From the NCBI RefSeq assembly GCF_030816295.1, contig NZ_JAUSXV010000001.1, positions 3,348,001 through 3,412,000 of the forward strand: a DNA stretch of 64,000 nucleotides, read 5' to 3'. The first letter of the stretch is position 1. Every line of letters begins with the position of its first letter. Shown here piece by piece: positions 47,776 to 57,000 of this stretch. A program made the position numbers and the translations under genes. The notes beneath the pieces were generated by a model, which was given only the letters and a program-made list of their open reading frames with translations, was not told the DNA's origin and ran no database searches. This stretch comes from Microbacterium natoriense (GTDB taxonomy: Bacteria; Actinomycetota; Actinomycetes; Actinomycetales; Microbacteriaceae).

Positions 47776-48491
47776 CCGGCCGCGGTGTGCTTCTCATCGG
47801 TGGAGGCTCGGACATCGGGCTCGCGATCGCGCGCGCCTTCGCGGCGCAGGGCGACCGGGTCGTCGGCGTCGGCCTCGAGTCCTCGGCCGACCAGGTGTTC
47901 GAGGACTACCTCGTCGCCGACTGCAGCCGAGCAGATGCCGCCGAGGGTGCCGTCGCGGATGCCGCAGCGGCCCTCGACGGCATCGACGTCGTGGTGCTCG
48001 CCGCCGCGCGCATGCCCATCGGACGCGCGGATGCGACGAGCGACGCGGATTGGCGCGGCGCGCTGGGCGCCACGCTCGACTCCGCCTTCTTCGTCGCCAG
48101 GGCAGCGCTGCCCCGTCTCGCGCGAGGTTCATCGATCGTCGCGGTGACCTCCGTCAACGCGACACTCGCCGCCCCCGCTCTTCCGGCATATGCCGCAGCG
48201 AAGGCGGGCGTGGAGGCCCTCATGAGGCAGCTCGCTCTCGACTTCGGCCCGCATGGGATCCGCGTCAACTCCGTGCAGCCGGGGAGCATCTCCTCGGTCG
48301 ACACGGGCGAGACCGAGGGATATCCCCTTGGCCGGATCGGGCGGCCGGAGGAAGTCGCCTCCGTCGTCGCGTTCCTCGCATCCGACGCCGCGTCCTTCGT
48401 GACCGGCGCCACGATCCCCGTCGACGGCGGCCTGTCGATGTCCTCCCCCGCCGCCTGGCTGAAACCTGCACTGCGCGAGCGCTGGCTCTGA
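47772..48491 (+). CDS. SDR oxidoreductase (sugar dehydrogenase candidate)
   Basis: A 239-residue classical short-chain dehydrogenase with LLIGGGSDIGLAIARAF (cofactor), LAAARMP in place of the NNAG motif, catalytic Ser in VAVTSVNA, YAAAKAG, and PGSISS. In the island it is the best candidate for oxidising the imported sugar to its lactone. It starts in the aldolase stop (GTGA), so they are coupled. A perfect hairpin follows. Confidence 0.87.
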   Translation: MTGRGVLLIGGGSDIGLAIARAFAAQGDRVVGVGLESSADQVFEDYLVADCSRADAAEGAVADAAAALDGIDVVVLAAARMPIGRADATSDADWRGALGATLDSAFFVARAALPRLARGSSIVAVTSVNATLAAPALPAYAAAKAGVEALMRQLALDFGPHGIRVNSVQPGSISSVDTGETEGYPLGRIGRPEEVASVVAFLASDAASFVTGATIPVDGGLSMSSPAAWLKPALRERWL

Positions 48492-48511
48492 CCCCGGCAC
48501 CCGCCTGACGA

Positions 48512-48549
48512 ACGAATGCCGCGCCGGTGATATCCGGCGCGGCATTCGT
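48512..48549. terminator. Perfect bidirectional terminator hairpin
   Basis: A 16-bp perfect stem (ACGAATGCCGCGCCGG and its complement) with a 6-nt loop, 20 bp after the SDR stop and 12 bp before the convergent binding-protein stop. Confidence 0.85.
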
Positions 48550-48561
48550 GTGCGGAGATGC

Positions 48562-49869
48562 TCAGGTGTTCGAGTCGAGCAGCCCCTGCACCTCCTTCTT
48601 GAGAGCGTTGAGACCGGTCTGCACGTCCACCTGGCCGGCGAGGATGGTCGCGACCCCGCCGCCGATCGCGGTGTCGATCTGGGCGGTCACCGCGACACGG
48701 TCCCACGCCGCGCCCCGCGCGTGCTCCGAGACCTCGGTGCGGAAGGCGACCTGGAACTTGTCGGCGGCGAGAGCCGGGATCTTGTCGGCAACGCTCTTGG
48801 CTGCGGGCGCCACCGCGGAGCGCTCGTAGAGTGCGGTCGCCGCCTCGACGTTGGTCGCCGCGTAGGTGATGAACTCACGGCTCGTGAGCTCGCCCTCACC
48901 GGCACTGGCGAACAAACCGCCTCCCCATGCCCGGTTGAACGACTTCTTCTTGCCGGAGGTGGGCCTCGAGATCGCGCCGATGTTGTCGACGATGTTCTGG
49001 GCCGCCCCGTTGGTCTTCACGAAGGTCGAGGCGAGCGGTGCGTCGTCGTAGAGGGCTGCCCGTCCGCTGGCGAACAGGATGCGGGCGTCGCTGCGGGCGA
49101 CGTTCGTCTGCGTCAGCCCGTCGTCCTGCAGGGACTTGTACCAGGTGATCGCCTCGACGCTCTCGGCGTCGCCGATCGTGCAGGTGAAGTCGTCTGTGAC
49201 GACCTCGCTGCCGAACCCCCACATCCAGTGCACGGCATCCTTGAGGTCGGGGTTCTTCGTGACCGCCGCATACGGGATGAGCGAGGAATCCTGGGACTTG
49301 ATCTTCTCCAGCGCGGTCGCGAACTGCTCGACCGACATGCCCGACTTGATTCCCACGCTCTTGGCGATCTCGCCGTTCGTGATGAGGCCGATGCCGGCGG
49401 CGGTGAGCGGCAGCACGAGGAGCTTGCCGTCCATCGTGTAGGAATCGAGCACGCCCTGCGGGATGCCGAGCCCCTCCGCCAGCTCCGAGAGGTCTGCGAG
49501 CACGTTCATCGGGGTGAGCACCTGCCAGCCACCGGACTGTCCGACGCCGAGGAGCTTGCCGGAGCGGCCGGTCAGGGCCAGCTGCGTGGCGGCCTGATCG
49601 TAGGGGTAGATCACCGGCGCGACGGTCACGCCGGCCTTCTTCGAGAAGCCGTCGAGGATGCCCTGCCAAGCGGGCTTCAGCGCCTCCTCGCCGAGCGAGT
49701 TGCCGTAGAAGTTGATGGTCTTGGCCTTGGTCGCGGCGTTCTCCGCCGTACCGGGCGGAGTCGCGACCGGCGTGGCGCAGCCCGCGAGGGTGAGGGCGCC
49801 GAGCGCGACCAGTGCAGTGCTGCCGCCGAGAAAGGCGCGACGACTCAGCTGCGTGTGGGAGATGTTCAT
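48562..49869 (-). CDS. ABC sugar-binding lipoprotein (family 1)
   Basis: A 435-residue extracellular solute-binding protein. The signal peptide has a twin-arginine motif (LSRRAFLGG) and a lipobox LAGC, so it is probably exported through Tat or Sec and lipid-anchored. The mature part has the family-1 pattern (TINFYGNSLGEEALKPAWQGIL, GLITNGEIAKSVGI, GRAALYDDAPLAS, NRAWGGGLFAS). ATG 49869 is eight bases from AGGAG. It lies downstream of the two permease genes on the same strand, about 50 bp apart. No ATPase gene is present in the cluster. Confidence 0.9.
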   Translation of the reverse strand: MNISHTQLSRRAFLGGSTALVALGALTLAGCATPVATPPGTAENAATKAKTINFYGNSLGEEALKPAWQGILDGFSKKAGVTVAPVIYPYDQAATQLALTGRSGKLLGVGQSGGWQVLTPMNVLADLSELAEGLGIPQGVLDSYTMDGKLLVLPLTAAGIGLITNGEIAKSVGIKSGMSVEQFATALEKIKSQDSSLIPYAAVTKNPDLKDAVHWMWGFGSEVVTDDFTCTIGDAESVEAITWYKSLQDDGLTQTNVARSDARILFASGRAALYDDAPLASTFVKTNGAAQNIVDNIGAISRPTSGKKKSFNRAWGGGLFASAGEGELTSREFITYAATNVEAATALYERSAVAPAAKSVADKIPALAADKFQVAFRTEVSEHARGAAWDRVAVTAQIDTAIGGGVATILAGQVDVQTGLNALKKEVQGLLDSNT

Positions 49870-49917
49870 GGGCACTGCTCCTTCGTGGATGGGATCGGGT
49901 TATTCGAGGACATTCCG

Positions 49918-50775
49918 CTACCCCTTGACGGCGCCGGCTGCGAGGCCGGAGACGAAATAGCGCTGGAGGAGGACGAAGATGATGACGAGCGGCAGCGATG
50001 TGATGAGGGATGCCGCCATGAGAGCCGGCCAGTCGGCCGTGCCCTCGCGGATGAACGCCTGGGTGAGGCCTGCCGGCAGCGTCTGCTTGTCGGGTCCGGC
50101 GAGCGTGAGCGCGAAGAGGAGGTCGCTCCAGCCGCGCATGAACGCGAACATCGCGGCCGTGATGAGCCCGGGCACCACGAGGGGGAACACGATGCGGAAC
50201 ATGGTGGCCGTCCGGGAGAGCCCGTCGACCTTCGCCGCCTCGAGGATGTCGTCGGGGAGGCCGTCCATGATCCCCTTGAGGAGGAACACCGTGAGCGGCA
50301 GCGTGAAAGTCGTGAACGAGATGATCAGCGCGGTGTACGTGTAGAGCAGGCCGGCGGAGCTCAGCATCAGGTACAGCGAGATCAGCAGCAGCGCACCGGG
50401 GATGAGCTGTCCGATCAGGAACATGAACATGATCGCGTTGCGGCCGCGGTAGCGGAACTTCGACAGCGAGTAGGCCATGAGCCCGCCGACGAGGACCGCG
50501 AGGAGTGCCGTGCCGCTCGAGACGATGATGCTGTTGCCGAGGTTCTTCAGGAGCGCGTCGTTCTGGAAGAAGCCGACGAAGTTCTCGATCGTGGGGTTCA
50601 CGGGGAAGAACGGCCGGTCCTGCGAGAAGACGTCCTCCTTCCTCGTGAACGCCGTGGCGGTGAGCCAGTACACGGGGAGCAGGCCGAAGAGGGCGAGCAG
50701 GAGGAGGGCGATGCGCCCCGGGATGGACAGGCGAGGGCGGATGATCGACTCGCCGATGTCGCGGCTGCGCAGCAT
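49918..50775 (-). CDS. ABC sugar transporter permease (MalG type)
   Basis: A 285-residue inner-membrane subunit with six hydrophobic helices and the EAA-loop motif DGLPDDILEAAKVDGLSRTATMFRIVFPLVVPGL, which docks to an ATPase. ATG 50775 is in the stop of the first permease gene (TGATG), with GGAG five bases ahead. It pairs with the permease encoded at 50775-51707. Confidence 0.93.
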   Translation of the reverse strand: MLRSRDIGESIIRPRLSIPGRIALLLLALFGLLPVYWLTATAFTRKEDVFSQDRPFFPVNPTIENFVGFFQNDALLKNLGNSIIVSSGTALLAVLVGGLMAYSLSKFRYRGRNAIMFMFLIGQLIPGALLLISLYLMLSSAGLLYTYTALIISFTTFTLPLTVFLLKGIMDGLPDDILEAAKVDGLSRTATMFRIVFPLVVPGLITAAMFAFMRGWSDLLFALTLAGPDKQTLPAGLTQAFIREGTADWPALMAASLITSLPLVIIFVLLQRYFVSGLAAGAVKG

Positions 50776-51707
50776 CACTTCTCCAGTCGTCGGTTGAGGA
50801 GCAGGTAACCGCTCGAGATGATCGCGAGCAGGACGAGCCAGAGCGCGCCCATCGCGGAGGCCTTGCCGAGCTCGTAGCTGCCGAAGGCCAGGTGGTAGAG
50901 GCTGACCGCGAGCGTCGTGGTCGAGTCGCCGGGGCCGCCGCCGGTCATGACGAAGATCGTGTCGAAGTTGCCGAAGTTGTAGATGAACTCGAGCACTGCG
51001 ACGAGTGCGACCGGGCCGGCGATGTGCGGCAGCGAGATGTAGCGGAAACGCTGTGCTCTCGTCGCGCCGTCGATCGTGGCCGCCTCGATCTGCTCACCGG
51101 GCAGGGTCTGGAGCACGGCGAGTGCGACGACCATGATCCAGGGGAAGGAGTGCCAGGTCTTCGCGATGATGACGGCGGCCATCGCCCCGGTCGGATTTCC
51201 CAGCATGCTGATCTCAGGAAGCCCGAAGACCGCGAACACGTGGTTCACGACGCCGTAGCTGTCGTTGAAGATCCACGCCCAGAGGAAGGAGACCACGACG
51301 CCGGGGAGCAGCCACGGCAGCATCAACGCGCCCCGGAGGATGTTGCGCCCGCGCATGCGCGAGTTGAGGAGCATCGCGAGGGCCACGCCGAGTACGAGGG
51401 GGAAGACCGTGGAGAGCGATGCGAACACGAGGGTGGTCCCCAGTCTCGCCACGAACTCGTCCCAGATCGCCGCATAGTTGTCGAAGCCGACGAACGTGCG
51501 CTCTGGTCGCAGCAGCGACTGGTCGTACAGGCTCGTGCCGATGCTCGACACGAGCGGGAAGATCGCGATCACGAGGAACAACAGGACCGCGGGAAGTGCG
51601 ATCATGAAGCCGAAGGTGCGGTCCTTGGCGCCCAGCGTTGAGCGTCGCCCGGAGCGCGGCTCGACCTGCTCGCGACTCGCGGGCCGCTCGAGGGTGGCTT
51701 GTGGCAT
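50775..51707 (-). CDS. ABC sugar transporter permease (MalF type)
   Basis: A 310-residue subunit with six hydrophobic helices, the coupling loop EQIEAATIDGATRAQRFRYISLPHIAG, and the family-typical GFDNYAAIWDEFVARLGTTLVFASLSTVF. The first 30 residues are charged and cytoplasmic. ATG 51707 is nine bases from GGAAAG. It is the first gene of the transporter operon, divergent from the IclR regulator. It would need a shared MsiK-type ATPase encoded elsewhere. Confidence 0.92.
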   Translation of the reverse strand: MPQATLERPASREQVEPRSGRRSTLGAKDRTFGFMIALPAVLLFLVIAIFPLVSSIGTSLYDQSLLRPERTFVGFDNYAAIWDEFVARLGTTLVFASLSTVFPLVLGVALAMLLNSRMRGRNILRGALMLPWLLPGVVVSFLWAWIFNDSYGVVNHVFAVFGLPEISMLGNPTGAMAAVIIAKTWHSFPWIMVVALAVLQTLPGEQIEAATIDGATRAQRFRYISLPHIAGPVALVAVLEFIYNFGNFDTIFVMTGGGPGDSTTTLAVSLYHLAFGSYELGKASAMGALWLVLLAIISSGYLLLNRRLEK

Positions 51708-51924
51708 TGGATTCACTTTCCGAGTAGGGGCGACCCCGTTCGGGGCCCTGCACATCGTCGTCGCAGTCGTCGACGATGACGTGGGGCCAGTTAACCACAA
51801 TGCGGATTCGAAATCCATAAAATGCATAACGCACCCACATTTGTCTTGCCTGGTGCAACGACTCTCATTAGGATGACTGGCAACGGCGTTGCAGATGCGG
51901 CGCCGGCATGGAGGAGGACTCACG
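51708..51924. promoter_or_regulatory. Divergent promoter of transporter operon and IclR gene (island motif copy B)
   Basis: Contains TAACCACAATGCGG (51792-51805) and TCCATAAAATGCATAAC (51814-51830), the same pair as at 46772-46810. It also holds GGATT-CGA-AATCC (51804-51816) and GCAACG-G-CGTTGC (51880-51892), with another GCAACG at 51855. The last palindrome is closest to the regulator gene and may be its autoregulatory site. Confidence 0.55.
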
Positions 51925-52728
51925 ATGGCATCGGAATCGGTGGGCGGCACACAGACGGTCGAACGGGCGATGTCGCTGCTCGCATGCTTCACCGAGGAGT
52001 CCGGTGAGCTCAGGGTCTCCGAACTCTGCACTCTGACCGGTCTCGGACAGTCGACGGTGTCGCGCATGATGTCTGCTCTCGACCGGATGCGGTTCGTCGT
52101 GCAGGACGGACGGACGGGTCTCTACCGGCTCGGCCCCGCAGCCGTCTCGCTCGGCACGATCGCCCTCAACGGCTCTCCCGTCTTCCGCGCGTCGCGGCAG
52201 ATCGCGCAGAATCTCGCCCGACGCATCGAGATCGGCGTGAACGTCGCCGAGCTCAGCGGGTTCACCTTCACCTATCTCTGCAACTTCGAAGGCGCGCTGG
52301 CGCCGAAGTCGTTCGCGATGGCCGGCCGCACCGGCCCGCTTCACGCCACCGGCCTCGGCAAGGCGCTGCTGTCGGGGATGCCGGATGACAAGGTCGATGC
52401 GTACTTCGAGCACTCCCCTCAGCGATTCACCCCGCACACGATCGTCGACCGCGAGAGCATGCGTGTCGCGCTCGACGAGACGCGCAGTCGCGGCTACGCG
52501 ACCGAGATCGAAGAACTCGCGTTCGGCCGGGCCTGCATCGCCGCGCCGATCCACGACCGGGCCGGAGACATCGTCGCCGCGCTCTCCGCGAGCGGTCCCC
52601 TGTCGGTTCTCGACCTGCACGCCCCTCATCAGGAGCTCGCCCTGCAGCTCATCGAGGCGGCCGACGAGATCTCCGTCGCCCTCGGCTACAGCCCCTCCCG
52701 CTCGGCGACGGCGTTCGCCGCCCTCTGA
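51925..52728 (+). CDS. IclR-family regulator of the catabolic island
   Basis: A 267-residue regulator with an N-terminal winged helix (VERAMSLLACFTEESGELRVSELCTLTGLGQSTVSRMMSALDR) and an IclR effector domain (TGPLHATGLGKALLSGMPDDKV, TRSRGYATEIEELAFGRACIAAPI). GGAGGA precedes the ATG by about eight bases. It is followed 92 bp later by the dehydratase gene and is divergent from the transporter operon, the usual position of a local regulator. Confidence 0.92.
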   Translation: MASESVGGTQTVERAMSLLACFTEESGELRVSELCTLTGLGQSTVSRMMSALDRMRFVVQDGRTGLYRLGPAAVSLGTIALNGSPVFRASRQIAQNLARRIEIGVNVAELSGFTFTYLCNFEGALAPKSFAMAGRTGPLHATGLGKALLSGMPDDKVDAYFEHSPQRFTPHTIVDRESMRVALDETRSRGYATEIEELAFGRACIAAPIHDRAGDIVAALSASGPLSVLDLHAPHQELALQLIEAADEISVALGYSPSRSATAFAAL

Positions 52729-52820
52729 CCTGCGACGCCGCATCGACTGCGGCGCCCTGACCCCTCGCCGAGGCACCCCGCCGTCGGCCTCTTCCCTCAC
52801 GACTGTCTTCGGAGACCCCT

Positions 52821-53981
52821 GTGAAAATCGCGCGCGTGCAGACCTTCCCGCTCTTCCTGTCGAGGGAGGTTGCCGATGACTCCTACGCGGGTGACACGGG
52901 CGTGGCGCATCGCGGCTACGTCGTCCGGCGACCGTGGCGGAGCCTGTACTCCCCCGGCTACGAGACCCTCCTGGTGAAGATCGAGACCGACGACGGCCTC
53001 ATCGGCTGGGGAGAAGCACTGGCCCCGGTCGCACCGGAGGTCGCCGCCGCGATCGTTGATCGCCTTCTCACGCCGCTGATCATCGGCGAGGATCCCCGCT
53101 CGGTCCGGACGCTGTGGCATCGGATGACGGAGTCGATGCGCGAACGCGGCCACCTCACGGGCCATCAGGCCGATGCCATGGCAGCGGTCGACATCGCCCT
53201 GTGGGATCTCTGGGGTCACGCGACCGGTCTCTCCGTCTCGGAGCTCGCCGGCGGGCGCTTCGCCGAGGTGCTGCCCACGTACATCTCCGGCATCCGCGGG
53301 TCCGACGACGCGGACAAGGCCGACAAGGCCGCCGAGATGGTCGAAGCCGGCGTGCGGCGGATCAAACTGCACCTCGGAACCGACATCCGCACGGATCTCG
53401 CCACCTACGACGCCATCCGCGCCGTGCATCCCGACCTCGATGTCGCATTGGACGCTCACTGGACCTACCGCCTCGGCGAGGCGAAAGCGCTCGGACGCGA
53501 ACTCGACGACCGTCGGGCGTGGTTCTTCGAGGCGCCGCTGGCGCCCGAGGACGTCGAGGGCCACCGCGACCTCGCCGCCTCGCTCGCCACTCCCATCGCG
53601 GTCGGCGAGGCGATGCGCAGCCGGTTCGAGTTCACCGACTGGCTCACTCGGCGCGCCGTCGGGCTCACACAGCCCGACATCGGACGCACCGGCATCACCG
53701 AGGGTCTCGCGATCGCCGCCGTCGCCGATGCGTTCCACGCTCAGGTCGCACCGCACCACTCGGCGGCCTTCGGCATCGCGATGGCCGCGGGAGTGCATGT
53801 GGCGGCGAGCGCGACCTCTCTGCTCGCCTTCGAGTACCAGCCGTTCACGCTGCCGGTGGCGAACCTCATCCTCACCACTCCGCTCGAAGTCCAGCCCGAC
53901 GGCGGGTTCGTCGTCCCCACAGGACCCGGACTCGGCGTGACCGTCGACGAGGACGCCGTCCAGCAGTACGTGCGGCGCTGA
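52821..53981 (+). CDS. Enolase-superfamily sugar-acid dehydratase (mandelate racemase/muconate lactonizing type)
   Basis: A 386-residue enzyme that would dehydrate an aldonate to a 2-keto-3-deoxy acid. The capping domain occupies the first about 130 residues. The barrel carries metal ligands Asp211 (LDAHW), Glu237 (FFEAPL) and Glu263 (VGEAM). There is a His at Asp+2 (His213), as in galactonate/mannonate-type dehydratases, a second His pair in APHHSAAFG (312-313), and Lys182-Leu-His184 in place of the KxK pair. GTG start, with GGAG seven bases ahead. Substrate unknown; the island argues for a neutral-sugar-derived acid. Confidence 0.88.
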   Translation: MKIARVQTFPLFLSREVADDSYAGDTGVAHRGYVVRRPWRSLYSPGYETLLVKIETDDGLIGWGEALAPVAPEVAAAIVDRLLTPLIIGEDPRSVRTLWHRMTESMRERGHLTGHQADAMAAVDIALWDLWGHATGLSVSELAGGRFAEVLPTYISGIRGSDDADKADKAAEMVEAGVRRIKLHLGTDIRTDLATYDAIRAVHPDLDVALDAHWTYRLGEAKALGRELDDRRAWFFEAPLAPEDVEGHRDLAASLATPIAVGEAMRSRFEFTDWLTRRAVGLTQPDIGRTGITEGLAIAAVADAFHAQVAPHHSAAFGIAMAAGVHVAASATSLLAFEYQPFTLPVANLILTTPLEVQPDGGFVVPTGPGLGVTVDEDAVQQYVRR

Positions 53982-54000
53982 ACGCCTGCAGGAACCGCCG

Positions 54001-54038
54001 AGAGGGGGCGGACCGGTTCACGCCGGTCCGCCCCCTCT
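54001..54038. terminator. Perfect bidirectional terminator hairpin
   Basis: A 16-bp perfect stem (AGAGGGGGCGGACCGG and its complement) with a 6-nt loop, between the dehydratase stop and the convergent stop of the large secreted protein gene. Confidence 0.85.
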
Positions 54039-54039
54039 G

Positions 54040-57000
54040 TCAGTCCCCGGTGCGGACGAACTGGGCGGCGCTGACCCGGTGGATGCTCGTGTTGCGGACT
54101 TCCAGCCGCACCACCCCGACCGCGCCGGCGTCGTAGCGGAAGGTGCCGAGCGCACGCCAGGCGCCCGCGCCTTGGGTCTGGTCCACGATGACCTCGCTGC
54201 TACCGCTCTGATGCTCGACGACGTAGGCCGCCGATGTGGTCGTCGTCGGGTTGGTCGGATACCAGACCGAGACACGGTAGAGCCCGGCCTGCGGCAGCTC
54301 GACGTTCCACGTCACGGTGCTGCCGACCGAATCGGTGTCGCTGTAGCGCGTGCGGGTCCCGTTCCACCCGGACAGACCGCTCGGGTACCAATGGCCTGTC
54401 TCGAGGTATCCCGGCCACGGCGACTGCGTGTGCGCGATGATGCCCTCGTCGGCGACCCGGACCAGCACACCCTTGCGCAGCGTCTGGTCGAGCCGGGCCT
54501 CGAATCTCGTCGTCGACCCCGGCGCGATCGTCGATCCCGCCGTCACCGTCCACGTGTGGGTGACGTCGGAGCGCGGAGGCACGACGACCACCGCATCCCG
54601 CTGACCGATCGTCCATCCCGTGGCGCCGTAGAGACCCAGCGTCCCCTGCAGCGGTGTCACACCGGTGTTGATCACCAATGCGGTCAGCTTCACGACCGCT
54701 CCAGGGCCGCTCGCGATCTCGGTGTCGCTGGTCAGCGAGACGAGTCGGCGCCTGTCGATCACCTCGACGGTGGCCGGACGCAGGGCGAGCGCGGCAGCTC
54801 CCGGTTGTGACAGCGTCGCCGACACCGCGACCTCGCCGGGAGCCGCCGCCGATCCGATGACCACCGCCGACTCCACACGTGTGGTCCCGTGTGCAGAAAC
54901 CGTCACCGGCGGCACTGTGCCCTCGAGCTGCCAGCCGCCGGGCGGCGTCAGCGCCACGGTGCCCGAGACCGGGTGACCGGTGCCGTTGCGCACCTCGATG
55001 ATCAGGGGAACCCTGTCCCCCGCCGTTCCTGTGGCCTGGGCCACCACGTCTCCAGACACCTCGGCGCCGACGCCGGCGATGCGCCTTGGCAGGTGCAGAG
55101 TGACCTCGTCCGTGGTGGCGCCTCCCGAGGTGACCGTGTAGCGGAAGGTCTTGCGTGGATCGTCGACCCCGATCGTCCACTCGTAGGGATACTCCTTGAG
55201 CGGGGCCTGCTGCGCGGCCTGTCCGTCGATCCTGTACGTGAGCGTCGCCGCCTGCTCGGTATCGATCTGGACATAGGCGTCGTAGCCCTCGCCGCCCGGG
55301 CGCACGAGCAGCATTCCGCGGACGAGCCCGTAGTCGGTTCCCGGCGCCGAGTCGAATTCGTGGAAGCTGTCGACGCCGTGGTCCACGACGTCATCGAAAG
55401 GCAGGCTGGGGCGCTCCACAGTCACGTTCCGCACCACCAGGGCGAGCAGTCCGTGCCCGGGCACGCTGACGGAGACCCTGCCGTGCGACGCCGTCGCAGA
55501 AGAGCGGATGCCGTCGGCCGTCACCACCTCGACCACCGGAGAAGCGGAGCGGGACACTCCCGTGAGGTCGCCGACGAGATCGACGACGACCTGCTGCACG
55601 CCCGCCGAGGAGTTGGTGAGGCTGATGTAGAGCGCGTCGTCGCTCGCCCCCGCGATCCAGTTGATCAACGGGTTGTCGAGCGAGATGAGTCCGTCGGGGA
55701 AATAGGGCCACACGCCCGCCTCTCCGAAGAACGTGCCGGGTGCGTGTCCGTAGGCGAAGAACTTGAAGTAGGCGAAGTCCGCCTCGAAGACGTGCGGGAA
55801 GTCGATGCGCCCCCCGCTGCGGTAATAGCTCTCGCTGATCAGGTAGTCCATCGCCAGACCGAGCTGCGCCGGAGCATGGTGGAAGTAGTAGCCGGTGATG
55901 CCGACGGGGCCGCTCGTCGCGAAGTCGGGTTTCATGTGGGCCACCTGGAACTGCCGGCCGTAGTAGCCGGGATAGGTCGTGAACCGCCCGATCACCATGT
56001 TGTGCGCGACGTCGGCCAGCAGCGTGTCCCCCGTGTGGTGCGCCAGCCTGAGCAGGGCACCCGCCCAGCACGGGTTGAACACGTATCCACCACCGGGATC
56101 GGTCAATGAGCTGACCCCGAGCTTGAACGACGACAGCGCCTCGAAGGTGAGCCCGGATGGCGAGACGTACCACGCGGGGACGGTCTCGGTGGGGACCGAG
56201 GTCGTCGGATAGGCGGGCAGCGACGAGCGCGACTCCCAGTCGTACTGCTGTTCTATGACATGTCCCACCGGCACCGTCACGGTCTGATCCGGCACCGGCC
56301 GCACTGCCGTCTGGGTGATGAAGCGCTGGGCCTCGCGGTACGCCCCGTCCAGGAACTCGGGATCTCCCGTGACCTCGAACAGCTCGAGGAGATCGACCCA
56401 GTACTTCGAGAAGCTGTAGGCGAAGCCGCCGGGCGGCTGGCCGTTGCTGCGGTAGGGGGTGAGGATCTGCTCCTGCACGTACCGCTTGCCGATGAGCGTC
56501 GCCTCCGCCAGGAACGCCGGATCCCCGGTCGCGCGGTAGGTGGCGAGTGCGGTCGAGAACGGGGCGCGGCTCTGTCCGACGACACCGGACTTGGTGGCCT
56601 GCACAGCCAGGCGCTGGATGCCGGCGTTGCGGCCGTGCGTGAGCTGATAGAGCGCCGTCAGGTTCACGGCATCCGTGGGGATCCTTCCGATCCGGTACTG
56701 GGTCGTGTCGTTGTAGACGGGGCTGCCGATGATCGGCGAATGCCCGATCCCCTTCCGCGACACCTGGTACTCGATGAGCGGACGGGCTCGGCGAGCGTAC
56801 AGCGTGCTGTCGGGGGTTCCTGTGAGGTAATGAGCGGAGAGCACGACGCCGCTCGCCGCCGATCTGACGGCATCCTCGTTCTCCACGTCGACGAACCCCT
56901 TGGCGCGGTTCCACCAGCCGGAGTACGACGGGATGTAGTCGATCGCGTCGTCGCCGTCGGGCTCGACGGCGATGAGCGCCGCCATGGCGTGGACGGCATC

